This document shows, piece by piece, positions 1 to 12,600 of a stretch of DNA of 64,000 nt (positions within the stretch are counted from its first letter, which is position 1; each line of letters starts with the position of its first letter). This DNA is from Cladobotryum mycophilum (taxonomy: Eukaryota > Ascomycota > Sordariomycetes > Hypocreales > Hypocreaceae), in NCBI GenBank assembly GCA_036429605.1, contig JAVFKD010000015.1:1325421-1389420 (forward strand), in the 5' to 3' direction. The notes under the pieces are model-generated. The model was not told where the DNA came from. It worked only from the letters and a program-made list of their open reading frames with translations, and did not search any database. The position numbers and the translations under genes are program-made.

Positions 1-113
1 CGAGAATCTCTTGGTGTTTTCAAGACGTGATGCAGTACGACCAGAATCGCCACTCCCACGACCAGCCATGCCACAGGGCCGGAATCCAACGTCCTCTTCC
101 GGAAAGCGTCCAT
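1..113 (-). CDS. N-terminus of a membrane-anchored protein, probably a cytochrome P450 (partial)
   Basis: An ATG at 113-111 on the minus strand, in a good fungal context (purine at -3), opens a frame that stays open to the window edge, giving about 37 residues. It begins with a short charged segment (MDAFRKRTLDSG), then a hydrophobic stretch of about 17 residues (VAWLVVGVAILVVLHHV), then a basic and proline-bearing stretch (LKTPRDS). Such a short N-terminal anchor followed by basic and proline residues is typical of microsomal fungal P450s, and P450s are common beside reducing PKS genes. No heme-binding or other catalytic motif lies inside the window, so the family is an inference. Another single-pass ER enzyme, such as an FAD monooxygenase, is equally compatible with these residues. 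It diverges from the acyltransferase at 884. Confidence 0.45.
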   Translation of the reverse strand, partial: MDAFRKRTLDSGPVAWLVVGVAILVVLHHVLKTPRDS

Positions 114-883
114 GTTTGAGATGGAGTAGAAGGGTCTTCACCAACTTCCAGTTCAAATCATGCCTCAAACCTTCTCCCAACCCTTCTAGACTGCCCGGTG
201 AAAGATGGCGAATGAATGGCGTAGTGGATAAATTGGAGGCCGGTCGTACAACATCAATAATTGGAGTTCAGCTATAGCAATTAGGTCACATTACTAAGTC
301 AGATTTTAGCACACCCATGCGTTAGCTGACCGTATGGAATCCTTCCATGCATGCAATCTAAGGTCGGAGTGTCTAGGTTCGCGAAGGGTCATACCGTTAA
401 GTGCGACGTCTAGTTTTTTTCACTGCAACGACCCCCTGTGGCTTAGAAGTAGACATGGAAGAATATAGAATATAGGATAAATATGCATGGATGTGTTAGA
501 AAGCTTATATATCATTAGTCAAAATACCATGATATAATGATCCATCTCAATAGAAGATAGGTACCCAAGTCCATATCAACATGGGGTGTCTACTAATATG
601 ATACTGGTTGGTGAGCAATGAATGCCTGACGGGAGTTACCCTGCAACAGATTGGTAGAAAGCAATGTCGATGTTTCAAAACCGCCAAGGTACTTGCTTGT
701 ACTTAGCCTATCCATTGCGTCTTTAAAGGATTTGTAGTTTACAGGTGAAGCATAGCGGCTTACAGGGAAGTCATTGCGTGACGCTTATGCTGGACACTTT
801 TTATTTGTCTACACCCCCAGGATATGCAACACACACACACACACACACAAACACACAATCCCCCCTTTCTTAACACTGCAAAG
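114..883. other. Intergenic region, likely divergent promoter
   Basis: No frame with family-like content is visible. The stretch separates the minus-strand anchored protein (start 113) from the plus-strand acyltransferase (start 884), so it probably carries both promoters. It is moderately AT-rich. The only distinct structure is a CA microsatellite at about 829-856. Confidence 0.5.
829..856. repeat. CA dinucleotide microsatellite
   Basis: About ten CA units followed by an interrupted ACAC tract, ending about 28 bp before the acyltransferase start codon. It lies in the presumed 5' UTR or core promoter. Confidence 0.85.
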
Positions 884-2397
884 ATGGATGCCATTCGATC
901 AGCGAGTACGTAATGCTTGTTGCAATTACCGTGTTTCTCTCTCACAGAAGCCGATGCTAACCTAGATCTTGTTCGTAGGTCTCAATGAGCAGCGATTCAT
1001 CATCAGTGAAGCGCTAGGTCTCTCTCACTGTGTCATTACGGCTGCAAAGTATACCAGCATGTTGTCTGCTGAGAGTCAACTGGAGAGCTTGATCTCAAAG
1101 GCAGTGAAACACTGTATTGATGTGCATCCGGTTCTCAGTACCAACATTGAAGATGCCAATGGCGATCATCCGCGGCTCACTCAGGTCGACGACATCGACC
1201 TTGACCATCATCTGACACACGTCAAAAGTCAAGATACAGGGCTAAAAGAAGAACAGCAGATCAAAAACTTCCTTGAATCAGCACACGGTCTTCGCCTCCC
1301 GACTGCCGGCGAACGGCCTCAGTGGCGAGTCTACGTCAGTGAAAGCCTGGCAACAGACTCCCGTGCTGCCTGCTTCTATCTGGCCTTTGTGTTCTCTCAC
1401 GTTTTCACCGACGGCATGTCCGGAATCGCTTTTCACAGCAGTTTCTTGCGATCCATGAACGGCGTGCAGACTACGCTGGAATGGGAGCATAGGGACCAAC
1501 AGCCCGGAAGGATGCCGCTGCCACCCATCGAGACGGCCGGCAACTTGACGATTTCTTGGTCTTACCTCGTCACAATTTTGGTGCAAGAATTTCTTCCCAC
1601 TTGGTTGGCTTCGGCTCTCGGGGTTCAGGTGGACAACCTGAACGAGTTTTGGACCGGTCCCAAGACCCCCTTGGACTGAAACCGGACGTGGAAACCTCAC
1701 CCACCGCGATCGAGGTCGCTCTAGTCCCGAACTCGACAGTCAAGGGGGTCTTACAGGCCTGTCGAAAACATAACGCTCGATTGACCAGCCTGTTGAATTA
1801 CCTCACCGCCCGTGCTCTCTGCAAGAGTCTAAGTGCACGCGGACAGTCCTACCAGAAGATTAAGGTGGGATCCGCCATCGACCTTCGAAGAGCCCTTGGA
1901 AAAGGCCAAGGTTGCATGGCGAATTGGGTCTCTGTCCTGATGGAGACATTCACCATCAGCGAGCATGACGGAAGGATCACGGACCACGACTGGGACGTGA
2001 TCAGGCAAAGCACAGTCCACCTCGCAAAGGCTTCAAGCTCGTTGGCTGATCAACCCATCGGTCTCATCAAGTACATCACCAACATGAAACAGTGGACACA
2101 CGAAAGAGCGTCTCAGCCTGCCACTGTGTCTTTCGGAACGAGCAACCTGGGGGTGTTTAACGGGGCGACATGCAAGGAGGGGGTGAGGGTTGTCGCTGGC
2201 GTGTGGAGACGGTGGTGCCGTCACAGTCGGGTACCATTACGGGTGCGCCCTTTGACGTGAATGCAGCCAGCACAAGGGACGGATCTCTGTCAGTTGTAAT
2301 TTCGTGGTGGCCGGGGAGGTTAGGTATAAGTGACGAGGAGGTGTTCATCTCTGAGATACTTGATGAGATCAAGGTGGGGATGCAGATGATGGAATAA
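884..2397 (+). CDS. Alcohol-acetyltransferase-like acyltransferase (frame broken twice at homopolymers)
   Basis: Two exons: 884-905 and 979-2397. The intron 906-978 has a GTACGT donor, a GCTAAC branch point and a GTAG acceptor. The frame is interrupted twice. At the C run 1666-1670 and at the G run 2179-2183, one extra base restores the next open segment, and the total then equals 480 codons plus stop. The acyltransferase motif HxxxD appears as HVFTDG in the first half, and the C-terminal part (GTSNLGVFNG, then a conserved WRVETVV..SQSG stretch) is typical of the AATase family (alcohol acetyltransferase, BAHD-like fold). Such enzymes move an acyl group from CoA or a carrier to an alcohol. Next to a PKS that lacks a release domain, a role in offloading or esterifying the polyketide is plausible but inferred. 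The two breaks look like base-calling losses rather than decay, because the rest of the sequence is well conserved. Confidence 0.75.
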
Positions 2398-3354
2398 GGG
2401 GATGTGGCTAGATGTTTGTACAGGCAGAGCAGTTAACTCTGGGGGATAGAATTTGCATTGTGTTGCTTGCTAGATGGTGTGTTTCTTGTTTTTGTATCCT
2501 GCGCACGTTTTCTTCCATGTCATTATGTTGATCGTATTATAGCTTGTTAAGAGTTACTCCGTAGTCTACAAAATGTGACCTTAGTGAGACAATTTTTTAT
2601 GTTGCCTCTGCACTGGCTTGAGCACATTAACTTACCTCAGCTTTCTCTATAATGATGCACCAATCCTCAATTCATATGAGTAAGGTAGTCTACTTATACG
2701 AAGATGACCTGCAGCATGCAATTTCCAATTTGAGCACATTTTGTCATGAATCCTATTCAAGGTTACGAGTGATGATGCCATAGTCAGACGGTAGTTATGA
2801 CGGCTGGGGATCATGGACGCCCTTCTTAATTTCACCCCCTTTCCCCTCCCCCTGTTCCATTGTTGTGCATGCACGTAGATCCTTGACGCAATGGCTACAC
2901 TAAGAGCAGGTTATCAACGGCAGACCCGTAGTGGAAACATCCAAGCCTTGGTCAATGCGGCGTCGCCCCTCCAACCCCGCAGTTTTGATCTGCAAAAGTG
3001 GCACAGAATATGCACCGAGTCATGAAAAACTCACCGAACCCCTGGAAGCTAAGAGATTTGGCACACGCCCCCAATGCAATAAGTTATGCTCACAAGAGCT
3101 TCAGCTACCCTGTAAACAAATTTACTCAGATTGATAACATAAGTTTCTATTATGGAAAACGGTAAGATTCATAGGCTGCCCATGTAAGTTTATATTGAAT
3201 AAATATGATGAAGATATGAACAAATGAAATGTATAAATTTATAATTACAAATATATATAAAAATACATTATAATCTACAGTCTTAATTAACACCCATACC
3301 AAGCTATTTCTACAGTGATCTATCTAAATACCACCCAGTACCTATTTAGTTTAT
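2398..3354. other. Convergent intergenic region
   Basis: This lies between the 3' ends of the acyltransferase (plus) and the ABC transporter (minus). It becomes strongly AT-rich from about 3160 to 3300. I see no supported gene. Both 3' UTRs and polyadenylation signals must fall here but are not individually distinguishable. Confidence 0.5.
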
Positions 3355-6300
3355 CTAAGATGATGTAAAAATCTTTTGGAACTTTGAACTTTTATCCGCC
3401 AAAAGCACACGGGGATCATCAAGTTCCACAAGACGCCCCTCTTCGAGAACCAGCACTCGGTCACATTCGAGCAGGTCATCAAGTCTATGTGTAACCATGA
3501 GAACTGTGTGCGATCGGAAGTGCTCACGTAGGACCGTCCTCGCGGTAGCTGCACTCTCGGGGTCCATGCTGTAGCTGATTGTAAGCACTGGGGGAGTGGC
3601 GGGGTCAAGGGGGAGTAAATAGCAGACTTACTTGCTTGTAAGCTCGTCCACGATGACAATATTGCCTTCGCGGACCAGGGCGCGAGCCAAGCTGAGGCAT
3701 TGCATGTGACCGCTTGATAAACTGTGCTTGCTTATATCGGCATCTAGGCCGTCATTTTCCAATAAATACCATAATTTGACTGCTTTGAGAGCTGATATCA
3801 ATTCCGCATCAGATTTGGTGTTCCATGGATCTAGGTTATATCTCAAGGTGCCAGGGATCAGGAAGGGGTCCTGGGGTATGTTCAGTAAGCTGGATCGCAG
3901 GCGTTGACGTGTCAATTGTCGGATGTCAATCCCGTCAATCAATATGGAGCCACCTTCAATCTCGAGAAGTCGATATAGCGTAGCTAGGAGAGAGCTTTTG
4001 CCACTACATGTCATCCTTGTCAGCTGATATGTCTCCGGGCACATAGGGGGTAGAGGGGGTGAGTATCATATTAACTACCTTCCGCTTCGACCGCATAGTC
4101 CTATGCTTTGCCCTGGTTTTATAGCAAAGCTCAGGTTGTCTAATGCTAGACTGGTGTCTTTTCTGCGATATGTGAGTAGAAGATTGAAAGATGGTACCTC
4201 GCTTACGTACCCATACGAAGCGCAAACGCTCCGAAACTCAATGCTGCCTTGCTCTGGCCAATGAATGACCGGATCCAGGGCTGGGCCACTGTCATCCTCT
4301 ATAGGGGTGTTTTGTGAATAATCTCGAATCCTCAAAACTGCTTGCACGGCCGTTTCGACGTAGGTCCATGAGACTATCAGGTCATTTGCGTTGACGCCAA
4401 AATTGACAAGACTCGTCACTGCAACGCCGAGAAACCCAGCAGTAGCACTTCCTCGGGAACTATTGGTGATGCCGACGAGTATGATGGCGATAGCAGCCAC
4501 CAAAAGATCGAGGGCAAAGCCGAGCCAGACTTGTACACAGTAGAGTAGGTAGAAAGGTCTCTGTGAGTAGTCAAGAATCTCCAGGGCAGTTTCTTCAAAC
4601 TGTGTCGTCCAGCCTCCACTCCGTATCGTTTTTAGCCCGGCGATTGTATCCGAGAAGTGTGATATTAGTGGTGCCTTGGCCTCAATATCTAGGATACGGA
4701 GCTGGCGAGATGTCCTCAGGTAGAACTTCTGGATAAGGTAGAACATGATTAGGAATACTAGAACCAGAGTGGCCATATATCGAGATGAGACGCAAATAAA
4801 CACTATTTGCACTAAGCAAGTGACCACAAAGAAGACTGTGTTGAAGCTGGCAATTGGGACCTCGGTGTCTATGATTGCTAGATCCTGTGTGAATCTAAAG
4901 ATAATGAGTAAGATGATTGCAAAGCTGGTAGTCAAATGGACCCAACACACCTATTGAGGATACTACCAATGCTCTGGTTGCCGATGAATACGATTGAAGC
5001 TCTATGGGCGATTAGTACTCTCTCTCAATGTCCTCTCGTTATTCACATACCTGAAGGTGGTCTCCAACAAGGCCCGGTGAAGGACGCGGGCTGATCGCGG
5101 GACCATTCGCAACATAAGATATCTTCACACAGGTCAGTGTCGTTAGAATCAAGACTGCTAGTCGGACAACGTACAATCCGCCGGCGAAGAGAGAGAACAA
5201 GGCGATCACTCCAAACGCTACATATACTCCATAGTAAGCCCCAGAAGACAGTCCACTGTGTCGTTCGTTTGAACGAGTCCATAATCCAATCCAAATCTCT
5301 TCATGAAATTAGCGGGATCCCTTCAATTATGACTGCGTGCAAGGGCAAGACTTACGAGGAAGTTGTAGGCCTAGCACCACTGAGAGACACAGAAGGACCA
5401 AGATTAGAGTGTTGCGCCGGCCGATGGATGCTGTGTAGTAACGGTAAGCCTCCCATTCACCAAGTCTCTTATTTTTCTTTAATGTTTCGCTCCCTTCGCC
5501 GAATTCTGTTGTGCTCTCGGCTCCATGGGTCTGGGAGGGAGCGTTGGAGCCAAAGTTGAGATCTAGAAAGGATGTGACGTTCAGGTCCAATGATGAGGGG
5601 TTCGATGAAGCATGGTCAACTCGCGGCAAGTTTTGTGGTGGCTTTTTGGAGATGGTACCGCTGACAATGTCGAAAATGTCATCGGCAAGGCTCAGGGCTG
5701 AGTCTTGAAATTTTGTGAGCCGTCGAACCGTTTCACTGGTGGAAGGGAGTAGACCTACCATGCATGGAAGAAAAGATGACTGTCCTCCCTTCTCGCCTCA
5801 ATAGACCATTAATGCCACATAAATTCTGCCACACATTGTTGGAGGTCTCTGGATCGAGACCGCTCAAAACATCATCTAAGACCAGTACCTCTAGTTCGGA
5901 GTATACTGCTCTCGCAAGACCCTGAGGGATTGTTATTCATTGTTTTCTATGTCATGCAGGAGTCAAGTGCGCGGGTGGACGACTTACCACTCGTTTACGC
6001 TGCCCCCACTCAAGCGTGAACCACCATTTCCAACATGTGTCATGTCTCTTAACGGCATTCGGTCGAGATCCTGGCGAAGTCCGCAAGCTTTCATCACGGC
6101 GTTGTACCGAGGTATGTTCAAAACTGAACAACCAACGACATTGTCTCTGATAGTGCCATCGTAGATCCATGGAGTCTGGCTGCAATAGGCCGCATGGGTG
6201 AAGGCTGTTGAAAGAGTTCCTCCCGAGACCATTGCCTCACCCAATAATGCCTCCAATAAAGTCGTTTTCCCGGAGCTGGGTCCACCTGTAATGGCCGTGA

Positions 6301-8517
6301 TCTTTCGGCCCCGTATCGAGAGAGAGGCTTTGCGGATTAGGTTCGTGTTACTCGGCCACCCGATATCAGCGTCGCGGATGACTACGCACATGGTGTCGTA
6401 ATTTAGGAGTGGTTGACTCGGGGGAAACGTCTGGAGGATAAAGCTGTGTCGATCCTCCTTGATACCAATCATCCCTGAAGTCAATGATGTCGGCAAAGGC
6501 AATTCAGCTTTGTCCAACCGTGGATCAATGAGCTGTGGCTCCAGCAATGTTTGCCGGTATCTCTCAAACCCGCTGAGAGCAGACATTAAATCGAATATTG
6601 ATTGGACAAATGATGCGATGGACTTTGAGAACAAAGCAAAAGCGGTTAGTGAAGAGAATGCGAGCTCGGCATTAAACACACGTGAGCCTCGAATACTGGG
6701 GACAAATGCGAAGAGGCCGAATCCAATGACTGGCGCTACGACCATTGACAAATACGCTGTTGCAGTGGCTTAGCTTAATTGTCTCATCATCCTCTCTCAG
6801 TGGCACTTACATATTGTGAGCATACCCACTATTGACGCTCGATATCTTTTGGAAACTTGGACCTCGTTTTCACGGAGATCAGATATGCGAGACCTTACGG
6901 CCTCAAGAAAGCCAGCGAGTGCAACTGGTTTAAATTTACTAAGAACACTTTCTGTCATATCAATTCGTCTTTGGGTAGCCTCTAGCCAGGATGTAAGACG
7001 TCCGCCTGCTTGGACTGCAATCAGACCACCTGCCACTAGGCATGCTGTACACTCTGTTAGTTTCTAGGCTTTCAATGATACAGGGGAATTTGTTCTGACA
7101 TATAGATGCAAGAGCTGAGGCTACAACTGCCAAATGTAATTGTCGTTGGAGTACCCAAATGAAAAGACCAATCTCAATTAGAGATGCCCAAGCTTGGTGA
7201 GCTGATATGAGTCCGGATGCCATCTTTTCCATGTCAACGCTCATCAGAGCAATCGGGACAGACTCGGATACTTTCATAAGATCTACTCTCAATGTGTGAC
7301 GATACAGCAAGGAGACGAGACTCCCTCTCACTTGCACAATAAACCTGCGAGTATGGTATTGGTAGCCTGCTTGGCATATCTAGAATGCGAATGTGAGTAT
7401 GACCAGTAGCTAAAAGGGGGGCTAAGAGCGTCACGTACAGCAATGCCGATGTAGACGCCGGCGTATCCCACTAACAACCATGTTCCCCTCGCTGATGAGG
7501 TTGATTGGCGATTGCCCGTCAATTGTAACTCAGCCTGCACCAGAAATGGCTGTGAGAACCACAAAGCCGTCAAGCACAAACGAAAGAAAACTCCTGCGAG
7601 GACCGTATATTTCTGTTGCGCAACAAGGGTATAAAACAAGGCAAACGTTTTCTTCTGATCAGCTACGATGTGGTCAGTCTTTGCTAGTGATGTTTGAACA
7701 ATGGGACTTACTACTATTCCAGCGGTTGGTGATGTTCTCCAGCAATGATTTTGAAGACATGTTTGGCTGGAGGTGGAGCAGACTTTGTAGTGATAGGGAG
7801 GATGTGAAGCCCCTCTTCATCATCGGAAGTATCCAGGAAAGTGTCAGCATGCTAAAGATGCCATCAGTACATTCTAGTGAAAGATGTCTGTATGAGGGCA
7901 GAAGTATCCGGCACTTTCCCTGCGATTCTGCCAGCAGAATAAGAAGTCGCATGATGAGCATCACTGTGAATACCACAGCGATGGGTTTGGAGTCTTGGAT
8001 GGCCCATATTGTCCTACATTGGATGATACCCAAAGGCAAAGACAAAGAAAAGTATATCTCAAGAATGGCAGATGGCCGCAAGGATCGCGTGTGCTCCAAC
8101 AGGGAAAGGGGAATAAATGTTAGGGCGGCTAGAAGGAGAATCACGGCCGAAACCAGAGATAGTCTCGTTCTGGGGGCATCATGTAAAGCGTACAACCCAA
8201 TCTGTGCGGATGCCAGTATAGCAAATGAACTGATAAGCACCTAGATAATAATAATTAGAGATGGTTTCCACTCGTCAGACTATGTATCGATGCCAGAGCA
8301 TACTTACCAGCTTGACTATGCGTATTCTCGATCGCTCTACCTTCACATTTTCTTTAGCAAGTACAGTGACCCTGTAAACGGCAAACAGAAGCGAGCAAAC
8401 TGCGGGCAGAATTGACATAAGGGCCTCCTCAAACAAAAGTGTAAAGCTCAGATGACCGCAGGAAGCCGCATTACGGGCAAATGGACCCCAGTCGGCTACA
8501 TCGTCTATCGAACACAT
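3355..8517 (-). CDS. ABCC-type (MRP-like) full ABC transporter, 15 exons
   Basis: Exons on the minus strand: 8517-8308, 8240-7712, 7662-7439, 7379-7100, 7044-6811, 6768-5988, 5921-5759, 5703-5356, 5298-5175, 5122-5051, 5001-4951, 4894-4211, 4162-4079, 4003-3632, 3574-3355. With one base added at the run 6003-6007 they total 1,458 codons plus stop. Layout: an N-terminal hydrophobic TMD0, TMD1, NBD1 (Walker A GGPSSGKTT near residue 655, Walker B LEVLVLDD), a charged linker, TMD2, then NBD2 (Walker A GRSGSGKSS near 1260, LSSGH signature, Walker B IVIVDE, H-loop VTHRL). The missing base falls inside the NBD1 LSGGQ signature; with it, LSGGQRKRV reads normally. Aspartate in place of the catalytic glutamate in NBD1 is usual for ABCC proteins. 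It probably exports the cluster product or gives self-protection. Its start faces the PKS across a shared 1.15-kb promoter region. Confidence 0.85.
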
Positions 8518-9669
8518 GGCTGGATGGACGACGAGCGATTCAGTGAATGATGGTGGAACCGGTTTCTGGGCTGCACCTCATCTAGATGGGTGGGTGAAGC
8601 GCACTTGGATGACCCAGAAGAGCATGCCTGTGCTGTCTTTCCGAGCCTGGACGCTGTGCCTGAGCCGTGGCTAAAGCTTTTCTTCTTGTCGGGGCATTCC
8701 GCTGACGTAAAAGGTGCCTGACGATCGTCGGGAGCGAAGAATTTGTCATTGGCTTCTGGAAATGTTCGGAGACCCAGACCGTTAAGTACGGTAAGGGTGG
8801 GACTAAAAGTCGTAAAAAAGGGTATAGTCTCTATAAAATTTTGTTTAAAATAAGAAATTAGTGTAAAATATGTAATTTTAGGGCCAATTTGGTAAAACTA
8901 TATATATATATATAATTTTGTTAAAAATAAGACTACTTTATAAAATATAAAAATTAAGGATTTTCTCTACAAGGTGTATAATAATAAGGAGTAAGACTGC
9001 ATAGTTTAATAAAGATTAATTATTTAGACTTATTATCCAACTACCCTATAGCTTTACTCATCAATATTCATGCAAGGAGCGTGCTTCCCTCTCGTTGTGG
9101 TTATGAGTCTACGCAATGCTTGCAAGACCCGGACCGGCTTCTTCAGGAGAATCGTTTCCCGAGGACTGCTTACCATAGCGTCATAAGCCGCGGCAACCTT
9201 TAGACTACCTACCTAACCAGGAGCACCCCTCAGTTCGTACGTGGTTCATTAAGATTTCATCCCTTGACTTACTATAAACCTGCAGAATCAGAACTATGAG
9301 CTAATGCAGGGCCTCAACGAGGTTATCGGTCAATCCTTTAAGCGTGAAGAGTAAGCTGACACCAGAAGGGTGTAGGTAGTCAATGGAAAACATGGATGCC
9401 TCGATGGTGCCGCATCAGTGAAAACCCCATAAGCACTAGTCCATCCAACCCACGCAGATCAATGTAACGGGGTGTTCTAACAACACGCCTCCATTTTCAC
9501 CGATATCTGTGTGTTGCAAGTGTATTACAGTGACAGTGATACTAAGAACATCGTATATAAGGAGCTCTAGGCCAAGTTCCTTAATAGCGGCAGTACTTAT
9601 TTCTGTAGATTGGCATCTGCATGATTTTTGTTTGATCCTCTTTTTGCCCAAAGGTATTCAACTACAACT
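8518..9669. promoter_or_regulatory. Divergent promoter region between ABC transporter and PKS
   Basis: This 1.15-kb stretch separates two genes transcribed away from each other, an arrangement suited to co-regulation. About 8800-9060 is sharply AT-rich, including an (AT)n tract near 8900, and looks like a small degenerate insert. A TATA-like box lies at 9554-9560. I could not pick out a convincing binding site for a cluster-specific regulator. Confidence 0.6.
9554..9560 (+). promoter_or_regulatory. TATA-like box of the PKS
   Basis: TATATAA lies about 110 bp upstream of the PKS start codon at 9670, a normal distance for a fungal TATA element plus 5' UTR. Confidence 0.5.
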
Positions 9670-12600
9670 ATGACTATTAATTCAGAACCACCGGCCCACA
9701 CGAATGGCCAAGCGAGCCATTCTACTTATATGAACGGAAATGGAGCTATAAACGGGGAGATTAACGGTAATGGGGATGTAAATGTAGGGGATTCCAGTCT
9801 GCCAAATGGCAATGGGACAACAGAAGATCTCTATGAACCCATTGCCATCATTGGATGTGCCATGCGTTTACCTGGAGGTGTCGACACAGCAGAAGCCATG
9901 TGGGAGTTCATAGATGGCCGACGCGAGGGCAGATGTCGTGTCCCCGATGAGCGATACAACATCGATGCCTTCTATGGCCCCGGGAAACCTGGGCATGTTG
10001 GTAGTGAGTATGGTCATTTTCTGGACTACGTCGATCTAGCCGAGGTCGACACATCATTTTGGTTCATGACACGTCAAGAAATTGAGGAGATGGATCCTCA
10101 ACAGCGACTGGCGCTGGAGGTGGTATACGAATGTTTCCAGAGCTCAGGGACAAAAAAGTGGAAGGGCAAGAAAATAGGCACTTACTTTGGTGTCTTTGGC
10201 GAGGTATGATACTGACAACTGTTGAGTACAGTATGATACGAATGCCGTTGCTAATCAAGCGCAGGACTGGGCAAACATGCAAAATAGGGAGACACAAAAC
10301 AGGGGAGTATATAGGTTACCAGGTAAGTAATAACTATCTAGTGGATAATAATGCTGGATTGCTAACACAGTTGTAGGCACTGGTGATTTTGTAGTAGCCA
10401 ATCGTGTGGCATACGAGTTTGGCTTGCAAGGGCCATCGTGAGTGAACATGCTTTCTCGCCAGGAACGGTTGGTGACAGTAACTCTTTACTAACTTGGAAA
10501 AATAGTATGGTTATCCGTACAGCGTGTTCGTCATCGCTAATTGGCCTCCATGAAGCCTGCCTCGGACTCCAGCGCGGCGAGTGTGAGTCGGCCATTGTCG
10601 GTGGCACAAACCTCCTATTAGATCCCTACATGACGATTGCTATGACAGAGCAAGGTGTGCTCGCTCCAGACGGTCGTAGCAAGGCGTTTGATGTCAGCGC
10701 AAACGGCTACGCTCGAGGCGAAGGCGTGGTAGCCATCCATGTCAAAAGATTGTCCGATGCTATTCGAGACAATGACCCCATTAGAGCCGTTATCCGCGCC
10801 ACATGTACCAACTCTGATGGCAAAACGGCGGGAATGACACAGCCCAGCTCAATAGCCCACCAGGAACTGATGATACGCAGTCACACCTTGGCTGGTCTGG
10901 ATGTCTCAAGAACTGCCATGATTGAGTGCCACGGAACTGGCACACCGATCGGAGACCCCTTGGAGACATCGGCCGTGGCTCGTGTATTTGGCGAGCATGG
11001 CGTTTTTATTGGTTCGTTGAAGCCAAATCTGGGTCACTCCGAAGGTGCCAGTGGTGTGAGCAGCACCATCAAAGCCATGCTTGCGCTGGAACGACGATTG
11101 ATCCCACCAAATATCCATTTCCACAATGGGAATCCTAGAAGTGAGTTTACCAAATCTCTACCATATAAGAGATCAACGCAACTAACCCGTATGACAAAGT
11201 TCCGTTTGAGGAATGCAAATTAACAGTACCTACTGAAACAACGCCGTGGCCCGCCAACAAGGCCGAGCGTATAGGCGTGAACAGGTAAGGAGTCATAAGT
11301 GTCATAAAAGATAACTAGAAAGAAGACGTCTGACATTTATACCCACGTGTAGCTTTGGTATTGGCGGTTCCAATGCACATGTACTCCTCGAATCCGCCGC
11401 CGAGATGGGAGTTGCTCGCCCCTCAGAGCCTACTCGCATCACCGATTCACATTATCTCCTGACCTTTTCCGCAGCTCATCAAGACTCGTTACGGCAAACG
11501 GTACAAAAGCACGAGGCATACCTTCGCCAACATCCTGACCGTCTTGCCGACCTAAGTTACACACTCAATGCACGGAGAGAGCCGCTGCCGCATCGCGCCT
11601 TTAGTGTGGTCGATGCCAGTGCGCTTGACCAGCCCCTGACAATATCAGCATTTGAGCGTGCCAGTGATGTCTCAACATTGGCCTTTGTTTTCACCGGCCA
11701 GGGAGCGCAGTGGGCCACCATGGGTGCTGATCTATTAAATACTAGCGAAATATTCCGTCAGAGCATTGCCCGCATGGATCTGGCACTTCGCCAGTGCGCA
11801 GACCCCCTTCGTGGACACTCCGTGATGAGCTGCAAAAGACGGGCAAGGAAAGTCGCCTCATGGCAGCCGAGTTCTCCCAGCCATGCTGCACTGCGGTTCA
11901 AGTGGCGTTGGTTGACGTGCTTGCATCATGGGGTATACGGCCTTCGAGTGTTGTAGGACACTCAAGCGGTGAGGTTGCCGCTGCGTATGCCAGCGGTGCG
12001 CTCGCCTCGGACGCCGCTATCCAGATTGCATACTACCGTGGTGTTGTTGCCAAAGATATCAAGACGCACGGAGGTATGGCAGCGGTTGGTCTTGGACGTG
12101 GCACAGTCGAGTCCTACTTACAGCCTGGTGTCATTGTAGGTTGTGAGAACAGCCCAAGCTCGGTGACGCTGAGTGGTGATGCCGATAAGCTTGAGGAGGT
12201 CGTACAGACTATCCGGACAGCTTTCCCAGGTGCCGCAGTACGGACGCTACGTGTCGACTGCGCCTACCACTCACATCACATGAAGGCAGTGGAAGCATCA
12301 TATCTCGCCAAGATTGCAGCGCTGCCTGTAGAGAAGCCAAATGTACCCTTCTTCTCTTCAGTCACCGGGGAGCTGCTCGAAAAGAAGCCAGACGCGGCAT
12401 ACTGGGCAGCGAATCTGATCTCGCCTGTGCTATTCTCAACCGCTGTCTCAGTCATGGTAAAGAGCATACCGCAGGCCGTAGTATTACTCGAGGTTGGCCC
12501 ACATTCAGCGCTGGCAGGCCCAGTGAGACAGATCCTGGCGGCAGCAGCGGCAAGCAAAGCCATGTATGCCAGCACACTGATTCGTGGGCAGTCGTCGCAC

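Noticed and set aside
11..277. Open frame of 88 codons on the plus strand
   Set aside because: It overlaps the better-supported minus-strand anchored-protein start, and its sequence is proline/arginine-rich without family features.
829..856. CRISPR-like or telomeric repeat
   Set aside because: It is a simple CA microsatellite; no repeat-spacer structure occurs anywhere in the window, and the genome is fungal.
1278..1700. Minus-strand frame opposite the acyltransferase
   Set aside because: Antisense shadow of a conserved exon; no features of its own.
5704..5758. Frameshift in the ABC transporter between NBD1 and the linker
   Set aside because: A normal 55-bp intron (GTAGGT donor) joins SSMH to DSALSLADD, the H-loop region, in phase.
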